Shown here piece by piece: positions 59,001 to 64,000 of a stretch of 64,000 bases of DNA (position 1 is the first letter of the stretch; each line of letters begins with the position of its first letter). Source of the stretch: Blastobasis lacticolella (taxonomy: Eukaryota; Arthropoda; Insecta; Lepidoptera; Blastobasidae); contig LR990059.1 of the NCBI GenBank assembly GCA_905147135.1, forward strand, positions 16,329,001 to 16,393,000. The letters are read 5' to 3'. The notes below the pieces were generated by a model, which did no database searches, was not told the origin of the DNA, and saw only the letters and a program-made list of their open reading frames with translations. Position numbers and translations under genes: made by a program.

Positions 59001-62000
59001 CCGACGATACCCCTGTCACTTATCGTCCATATAAATTAGCCCACCATGAAAAATTAAAAGTTCGGGAAATCATTGATGATCTAATGCAAAAGGGTATAAT
59101 CCGAGAGTCTGAGTCTGCGTATTCTAGCCCAATTCTGTTAGTGAAGAAAAAAGACGGATCAGACCGCATGTGTGTGGATTTCCGCGCACTTAATCGCGTA
59201 ACCGTCAAGGATAGGTATCCCCTACCCTTGATAGAGGATCATATTGACAGATTAGGCAGTTTTGAGTACTTTACATGTCTCGACATGGCTACGGGATTCC
59301 ACCAGATCCCCTTAGACCAGGATTCAATCCCAAAAACCGGTTTTGTCACGCCTGAGGGGCATTTTGAGTACTTAAAGATGCCTTTTGGACTCTCTAATTC
59401 ACCCATCGTATACCAACGAATAATAAACAACACGCTAAGACGGTTCATTGACTCCGGCAAAGTGTTAGTGTATATCGATGACGTCCTGATTATGAGCTCG
59501 ACCGTCGAGGAGGGAATCCACTTACTGCTCGAAGTTTTGCAAACCTTAACCGATGCTGGCTTTTCCATTAATCTTAAAAAGTGCTCTTTTCTGTCAAAAG
59601 AAATTGAATATTTAGGAAGAGTCGTCAGTAAAGGCCAGGTTCGGCCGAGCAATCGTAAAATTGATGCTTTAGTAAACGCGCCTATCCCCGCTAACGTCAA
59701 ACAGGTACGCCAGTTTTTGGGCCTCGCCGGGTATTTTAGGCGGTACATTGAAGGATACGCAAATAAGACGGCGTGTATTGCTCATTTAACGAAGAAATCG
59801 GTCAGTTTTGAATGGGGCACGGAACAGGAGCAGGCGCGTCAATTTCTTATTAATTGTCTCACTAGCGAACCAATATTGGCAATATTTGACCCTAATCTAC
59901 CGACAGAGGTTCATACAGATGCCAGTAGTGCGGGATACGGAGCAGTTCTGCTTCAAATTCACGAACACAATAAAAAACGTGTAGTCGCGTACTTCAGTAA
60001 GTCCACACAGGGTGCGGAGAGCAGATACCATTCTTACGAACTGGAAACCCTAGCAGTCGTGAAGGCATTGCAACATTTCAGGCAATATTTAATTGGCATT
60101 CAGTTTAAATTAGTCACCGACTGCAATGCGCTTAAGTCGACAGAGCGTAAGAAGGATCTGCTTCCACGCGTGGCTCGGTGGTGGATTTATCTTCAGGATT
60201 TTACTTTTACCATCGAATATCGTAAGGGGATGATGATGTCCCATGCCGACTACCTTAGTAGAAATCCCGTTAATCAGGTAAATCAGATTTCGCGTCCACG
60301 TAATTGGGCTGAGATAGCACAGTCTGCTGATTCCGAAACTAGTGAGTTGTTGGAGAAACTTCGTGAAGGTAATTTAGATGATCGCCGTTACGTTGAGCGA
60401 AATGGCGTTCTGTACTATAGGTACAATCCCATAGGGGAAGAGAGCAGGATTTTGTGCTATATACCGCGTGGACATCGATTGTCTTTGTTACGCATATTTC
60501 ACGACGAACATGAACATGTATCTAACGAGAAGACTTTAGATTTAATTTTAAAGCATTTTTGGTTCCCTGGTCTGCGTTCTTTTGTTAAAAAATATATTGC
60601 GCATTGTTTAATCTGTATTTCAAAAAAACGTGAACCTAGGGCACCACGACAACCTATAACATCTTGGGCTAAACCGGAACTGCCGTTCGACACGCTACAT
60701 GTCGATGCATTGGGACCGCTGCCAGAGTCCGACGGATATAAGTTCGTTTTGATAATTGTAGACGCATTTACGAAGTATTCGCTATTGTACTCGATACGTA
60801 GGCAAGATGTCACTGAACTCCAACGGGTAATGACAAATGCAGTTGCATTATTTGGTGTGCCAAAATTACTTGTGACCGATCGCGGACGTATGTTCGAATC
60901 TTCAATTTTTACCAAGTGGATCAGCGACATGGGGTGTGACATACACTATATCACGCCGGAAATGCACCACGCGAATGGACAAGTGGAGCGATATGTTCGC
61001 ACCGTCTTAAACATGATCCGCATAGAGACGAATTATAGGAATGCTCAATGGTCGGACAAACTATGGAAATTACAGCTTGTGTTAAATATAACAAAACACA
61101 AGACCACGCAACACTCCCCGCTCAACTTGTTAATTGGCACAGACAGTACAACACCCGTTATATGCTCGTTGATACGAGATTTGGCAGTCGATGGCTCTCG
61201 TCCCAACCGGGATGCTTGGCGCGAGATGTGTCGAGGTCGGGCGATTGAACTATCGCGTAAGAACCAACGACAACAGGACAGTTATGTCAACAAGGACCGG
61301 CAGGCTCCTCGCCGCTTCAATGTGAACGATCTTGTTTTTGTAATCAAGTTTTCGCAGGCTACAGGAAAACTCGATCCTGGCATGAGAGGACCGTATAAGG
61401 TTCTGAAGGTGTTGGCCAGTGGCCGGTACGAATTGAAGTTGCTGAGCGGTTCCTATGGGAAGACAACACAGGCTGCGGCCCAATACATGGTCCCATGGAA
61501 AGGGGAGTGGTGCCCCGAGACATGTGCAGCTTTCTTTGATGGTGAGTATGCACATGGTGAGCCTGAGGCTTTTTGTGGTTGCTTTCGGGTCTTTGACTCG
61601 TGGGGATTCATGCGTGGATCAAAAGCACCATTGGTACTGATGCTGCGGTATCGGTATGAGACCTACTGGTGCTGCGGTATCAGTAGGTACAGTTTCTGCG
61701 GAAACTTGCTTTGGTTTCTGCGGAAACCTGCTGTGATTTCTGCGGACACAGCTTTTGCATGCGAGACGTCTCGTTAGGAGGTTTTGTGAACGTGGAGTGT
61801 ATGAGTTTGCTTTGTGATGGTTGTACGGGGCCTTGATAGACAGATGTATGGAGAGGAGTGCCATAATCAGTTGTTTGTTTCAGATGATTATAATCCAGAA
61901 CAGCTGTCCATTGAGCCTAATGAAGGGCGCGAAGAGAGCGCGCCTCCGACATCACAACTCTATGATGACGCCGTGGCGGGGCCTTCGTCAGCTTCGCTGC

Positions 62001-63461
62001 CAGTCATAGAAACAGAAGCTGAGAGCTAAACGATCGTTGCGCCGGGACGTCGCAAGATCAGGATAGGCCGTATTAGGAGATTTAATTTTTGTTCTTTAAA
62101 TGCTATAAAAGCAGAGTGTTCCTTAGCAGCGGTTTCACTTTCTCGGTGTCGTTTGACCTGGACGGATCTCGCTCGTTTGCTGGCTGACAAGGTACTCTCT
62201 GTTTCGTATTTTTATTTTCTTATTTTCTGTGTATTTTTGCAATGCGTTGTTGTTTCGTTTTAGAATGAGCCTAAGTTAATATTTTTGGAATTAATAATAA
62301 ACCATTGTCTGATTTGTATACTCAAAGTTTGTTTTTTTAAAGCAAATTCCTCTTCTTTGCTAAAAATATTGTATTTACATTTGTTTTTGTTCTATTACGA
62401 AGGCAGGTGGTACGAAGTGGTATAAGGGAGTGGGACCTTCGTTTATGGGATAAAGGATAATAAGTCCATGGATAAAAGTATGCATTTTGAAATACCTAGA
62501 TCTATGTGTAGATATCTTTTTTTTTGTTAGACTAGCATGCCTGTCTAGGAACATCCTATTCACTCTAGTCTTGAAGGCATCACTAACACTGGATAAGGAT
62601 CTAAATCTGACAGACAGCCAACAAGATCAACTCACAATATAAACAATGACAAGGACGCCATAACCTAAAAGCAATCTTATCTGGACACTTAAGAGACTTG
62701 TTTTCAGCTATATGTGTCTGCGTGCGCATGGTATGCACTATACTCGTAAAAAAGCTTTACCTCCGACTTTTGTCACTTACCACCTGGAACAACTATGAAA
62801 AGGAAAAAAAACTCAAATAAAGTACCCACCTTGATGATCCTAGCGAAGTATTTCCCGTTCATATAGTTGTCTGTCTTGAGGAACACCTCCCGCAGCCTGC
62901 TTTCGCCGATCGGGTTGTACTTCGCGTTAAACTTGTCGAAGCGGTGGAATGTGTTGCGGTCCTGTAATCATAACGTAATTTACATAATATATCCTGTAAT
63001 AATAACATAACATACATAATATATCCTGTAGGAGGATCGGTGGCCGAGCGGTTAAGGTATCCGACTCGTAAGCGAGTTATTATTATGTTATTTTCAGACT
63101 TAACGAAAAATAATCTCGCATATTACTTTGGTAATTTATGGTGTATAATAAATAATGCACCAAGAAAACTCAATATTGTTAAGAGTATAGAAAGAACTGT
63201 TTTATATAATGATTTTATTATTATTCTTTAGTGTATACATTAAATAGCGATAATAGTACTACACGCCCTTGTGTAGTATTATTACCACCTAAAAGCTAAG
63301 TAAATAAAATATGAAAAATCCTGGTCACGGCACCACGGCTGGTCATTGTGACTTACCGCGTGCACGTCTAGCATGTCGACGGTGAGGTCGTAGGTGCTGA
63401 GGTTCATCGACTGGAACACCGACTTCAGCGTCATTGGCGCGCCTTTTTGGAGTGTCACCAC
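49938..63461 (-). CDS. AMPD: AMP deaminase, copy B, 3' portion (5' end beyond the window)
   Basis: Same enzyme as copy A and in the same orientation. Exons seen from 5': 63357-63461, 62830-62961, 55776-55939, 55185-55308, 54109-54275, 53215-53335, 52525-52698, 51337-51447, 50421-50558, and a possible terminal exon 49938-50045. Phases and exon lengths equal those of copy A (132, 164, 124, 167, 121, 174, 111), except at the two ends described separately. Landmarks: [106 protein letters not shown] and [15 protein letters not shown]. All catalytic residues in range are present. It looks the more conventional copy, e.g. [19 protein letters not shown]. The zinc HxH exon lies right of 64000. The intron between 55939 and 62830 contains the LTR retrotransposon. 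Confidence 0.93.
50421..50558 (-). CDS. AMPD: AMP deaminase B penultimate exon
   Basis: 46 codons from [14 protein letters not shown] to DELTNIFK, then a strong donor AAG|GTGAGT. Reading on without splicing adds 23 residues before a stop at 50349, so an unspliced ending is a less likely alternative. Confidence 0.9.
50559..52524. other. AMP deaminase B introns flanking the [10 protein letters not shown] exon
   Basis: 50680-50735 contains a ~21-bp inverted repeat (gtggcgacttcatctggtgg / ccaccagatgaagtcgccac) around 'agacccct'. 50945-51000 resembles the MITE at 8950-9127. 52125-52240 is a dispersed-repeat fragment. The exon 51337-51447 lies inside. The rest is unremarkable AT-rich intron. Confidence 0.45.
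53060..53185 (+). mobile_element. Short relic of a non-LTR retrotransposon 3' end with poly(G)
   Basis: 'actttgccagtgtgttccct' and 'caacaataatctggatatct' + 'tcaataagg' resemble a frameshifted version of the [12 protein letters not shown] end at 22690, followed by a 10-12 base G run. Confidence 0.45.
53884..54077. mobile_element. MITE, second copy of the 21340 family, beside AMP deaminase B exon
   Basis: Ends 'cagacttgtcttatt' and 'aaaataagacaagtca'. The interior ('atttaaatggataatgtgca', 'gcagtattcgttgaaattca') is the reverse complement of 21343-21533, plus extra sequence. It ends ~30 bp from the exon donor at 54109. Confidence 0.75.
54276..55184. other. AMP deaminase B intron
   Basis: 55010-55165 is a degenerate copy of the dispersed repeat at 23900-24060. 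Nothing else recognised. Confidence 0.4.
56805..57100 (+). repeat. 5' LTR
   Basis: Contains a TATA box TATAAAA at 56838-56844 and a poly(A) signal AATAAA at 57032-57037, the expected LTR promoter and polyadenylation elements. It starts TATTAGGAG rather than the usual TG. Confidence 0.9.
57218..61777 (+). CDS. Gag-Pol polyprotein of the LTR retrotransposon
   Basis: One open frame of 1519 codons. Order: Arg/Ser-rich N-terminus (1-100), a capsid-like region, two CCHC zinc knuckles (C at ~341 and ~381; the second is [14 protein letters not shown]), a retropepsin with DSG at ~438, a reverse transcriptase with YIDD at ~752, RNase H with TDASS at ~901, an integrase zinc domain (from H ~1095) and a DD35E core (Asp ~1163, Asp ~1221, Glu ~1257). 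Domain order RT-RNaseH-integrase places it in Ty3/Gypsy. Gag and Pol are fused without a frameshift. No inactivating stop before the end. The last ~79 residues (after 61541) are low-complexity and unlike the family; see the candidate intron. Confidence 0.95.
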   Translation: MPRSRQSRSRSKRHRRGSRTRSRSRGRYSRDHRRNRSPPPRGERHRNDSHGGSRTRERCRTTPARSQSRQSVNSHRLMRSPSIRVSRSRSRSNRRESNRTRTPPILPNIQQTLGTILTRLEALEGNNANSTATQSAPSEMTVCAKTIVDAITAVVATRSQSYFISHFDPNVNNIDSWCQEVDRARQSNRWDDNECLSRVANCLKGDAKTWINEWVTNDRSWTNFKREFISLCPRKLDFANILYETMNNTSDKFSTYAEYARRTLLRLKVVQGLSEDLMTQITIRGITDPHVRAAAANGDLNTENLVSFLSIYVKPSCLKTDTRTSNIKKPTVPTRDSVSKCFICHRTGHKSFQCRKLKTDSESKPSTSTSQLNSQPEGKNCLFCKKPGHTEDRCFAKQRSSSRNTHNVNLCKDVVKSNLRSDIVTAVIQGIPVDVLIDSGAHNVSLISSDALKYFSCNMRPYTCTIQGISNDKIDVTSCLTLVLEFDEISIEADLVVVPASCMSTPIIIGTDILNRDGITYVRTKDRQYLTHSKVNVNACITGRSAADDLPLNTPLEPGRNRDALQEVINEFSDYLISGTATTTVKTGEMHIKLTDDTPVTYRPYKLAHHEKLKVREIIDDLMQKGIIRESESAYSSPILLVKKKDGSDRMCVDFRALNRVTVKDRYPLPLIEDHIDRLGSFEYFTCLDMATGFHQIPLDQDSIPKTGFVTPEGHFEYLKMPFGLSNSPIVYQRIINNTLRRFIDSGKVLVYIDDVLIMSSTVEEGIHLLLEVLQTLTDAGFSINLKKCSFLSKEIEYLGRVVSKGQVRPSNRKIDALVNAPIPANVKQVRQFLGLAGYFRRYIEGYANKTACIAHLTKKSVSFEWGTEQEQARQFLINCLTSEPILAIFDPNLPTEVHTDASSAGYGAVLLQIHEHNKKRVVAYFSKSTQGAESRYHSYELETLAVVKALQHFRQYLIGIQFKLVTDCNALKSTERKKDLLPRVARWWIYLQDFTFTIEYRKGMMMSHADYLSRNPVNQVNQISRPRNWAEIAQSADSETSELLEKLREGNLDDRRYVERNGVLYYRYNPIGEESRILCYIPRGHRLSLLRIFHDEHEHVSNEKTLDLILKHFWFPGLRSFVKKYIAHCLICISKKREPRAPRQPITSWAKPELPFDTLHVDALGPLPESDGYKFVLIIVDAFTKYSLLYSIRRQDVTELQRVMTNAVALFGVPKLLVTDRGRMFESSIFTKWISDMGCDIHYITPEMHHANGQVERYVRTVLNMIRIETNYRNAQWSDKLWKLQLVLNITKHKTTQHSPLNLLIGTDSTTPVICSLIRDLAVDGSRPNRDAWREMCRGRAIELSRKNQRQQDSYVNKDRQAPRRFNVNDLVFVIKFSQATGKLDPGMRGPYKVLKVLASGRYELKLLSGSYGKTTQAAAQYMVPWKGEWCPETCAAFFDGEYAHGEPEAFCGCFRVFDSWGFMRGSKAPLVLMLRYRYETYWCCGISRYSFCGNLLWFLRKPAVISADTAFACETSR
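61542..61883 (+). other. Candidate intron at the 3' end of the LTR element
   Basis: A donor-like G|GTGAGT at 61542 and an acceptor TTGTTTGTTTCAG ending at 61883 bound 342 bp. The segment contains the frame's TAG (61775) and further stops. Past the acceptor the same frame is open again to 62029, encoding ~49 mostly acidic residues. The segment also holds GGTTTCTGCGGAAACC-type repeats. An alternative is an insertion plus ordinary termination at 61777. Confidence 0.45.
62071..62364 (+). repeat. 3' LTR
   Basis: Matches the 5' LTR over its length with the same TATA and AATAAA motifs. Ends CTTTGCTAAA, followed by the AATAT duplication. Confidence 0.9.
62370..62829. other. AMP deaminase B intron, between LTR element and exon
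   Basis: 62520-62600 carries a fragment of the 'gactagcatgcctgtctagg' + 'aacatcctattcactctagt' dispersed repeat (3' UTR type, as near 48190). Nothing coding. Confidence 0.45.
62962..63356. other. AMP deaminase B intron with a truncated SINE head
   Basis: 63032-63075 has the start of a tRNA-like head ('ggtggccgagcggttaaggt', 'ccgactcgtaagcgag') that stops before box B. The rest is AT-rich. Confidence 0.5.
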
Positions 63462-63477
63462 CTGGAATCGTTTCTAG

Positions 63478-63565
63478 TATCAGTTATCTAGCACTCATAA
63501 CGCAAGCTTTGCTTACTTTGGGGCTAGATGGCGCTGTGTGAGTTTTTCCAAGCATAGATATTTAT
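63478..63565 (+). mobile_element. SINE family 2, 3' part
   Basis: 'tcagttatctagcactcata' to 'gctagatggcgctgtgtgag' and ATTTATTTATTTAT, starting 17 bp from the AMP deaminase B exon at 63461. Confidence 0.7.
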
Positions 63566-64000
63566 TTATTTATAATGGGGATACCGGGAATCGATATTAC
63601 ACTAGATGGCGTAATTGAAACGTGAGGTCTGTTGTGAAAATACTGCTGATGTTGGTCAGAAACAAACGCTTATATTTGACTGTGAAATTTTAAAATAAAC
63701 TACTTATATTTTTTTACTGTGACAGACCTTACTAGCCAGTATCTTTCTTATTATTATTTTTCTTATGCAAATAAAATGAATACTCGTATTGATTTTAGTT
63801 TTTTATAAAGTCGTTTTTTGCGAGTAATTTTGCAAGGTAGGTAATTACGAGTTCAGAATTTGCGACTGAAATATACGACGACCTATATTTATTTTTAAAA
63901 TACTTTAAAAACGTGAAGTTTGGGTATACTAAAGTGATAATCACAAGCTAGTTTTTGTAGTAACATAATTATCTGAAACCTAACAAATGTTAATATTACT
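63566..64000. other. AMP deaminase B intron at window end
   Basis: 63595-63735 resembles the MITE at 8950-9127 ('ctagatggcgtaattgaaac', 'aggtctgttgtgaaaat'). The missing AMP deaminase B exons must lie further right. Confidence 0.4.

Larger units (their letters stand above)
56800..62369 (+). mobile_element. Complete Ty3/Gypsy-like LTR retrotransposon in an AMP deaminase B intron
   Basis: A 5-bp target duplication AATAT (56800-56804, 62365-62369) encloses LTRs 56805-57100 (296 bp) and 62071-62364 (294 bp), which are almost identical, differing mainly by a short indel near the G/T run. The element is therefore probably young. Antisense to AMP deaminase. Just inside the 5' LTR, 'tcagaagtgggatctg' resembles a primer-binding site for a tRNA-Leu-type 3' end (inference). 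No clear polypurine tract was seen before the 3' LTR. A single gag-pol frame and no envelope-like ORF. Confidence 0.95.

Noticed and set aside
61777..62070. Envelope-like gene in the LTR element
   Set aside because: Only ~290 bp separate the pol stop and the 3' LTR; no signal peptide or membrane segment is present.

Overview
This is a eukaryotic nuclear window, most likely from a moth or butterfly. Genes are split by GT-AG introns. Non-coding DNA is AT-rich and packed with SINEs, non-LTR and LTR retrotransposons, MITEs and a hAT-like element. Repeat motifs such as the 'ggggctagatggcgctgtgtgaa' type tail, (GAT)n-tailed tRNA SINEs and RTE-type reverse transcriptases fit Lepidoptera. The order is an inference; nothing was searched.

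Layout. (1) 1-1419, minus: the first two coding exons of a Rat1/XRN2 5'-3' exoribonuclease; the rest lies left of the window. (2) 3487-18792, plus: a complete 13-exon gene for mitochondrial elongation factor G 2 (GFM2/RRF2), 762 codons by my exon model with every phase matching. Its introns hold a 5'-truncated Jockey-like element (9637-12802), tRNA-derived SINEs, MITEs and a six-copy 115-bp tandem array that multiplies the exon 8 splice donor. (3) 18793-23012: repeat-rich spacer with a 1.1-kb hAT-like element. (4) 23013-40639, minus: a complete 16-exon AMP deaminase gene (copy A), 765 codons. (5) 40640-49937: spacer with a nearly intact RTE fragment (43832-45653) and a full-length SINE (46167-46533). 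(6) about 49938-63461, minus: the 3' part of a second AMP deaminase gene (copy B), in tandem with copy A. Its 5' end is beyond 64000, and a complete Ty3/Gypsy-like LTR retrotransposon (56805-62364) sits in one of its introns.

The host genes are housekeeping genes: nuclear RNA decay and termination, mitochondrial ribosome recycling, and purine nucleotide balance. They do not form an operon-like system. The most informative observations are the tandem AMP deaminase pair with differing gene structures, the tandem array at a splice donor, a 3' tail shared by the local RTE and the abundant SINE (a probable LINE/SINE partnership), and a candidate intron near the 3' end of the LTR element.
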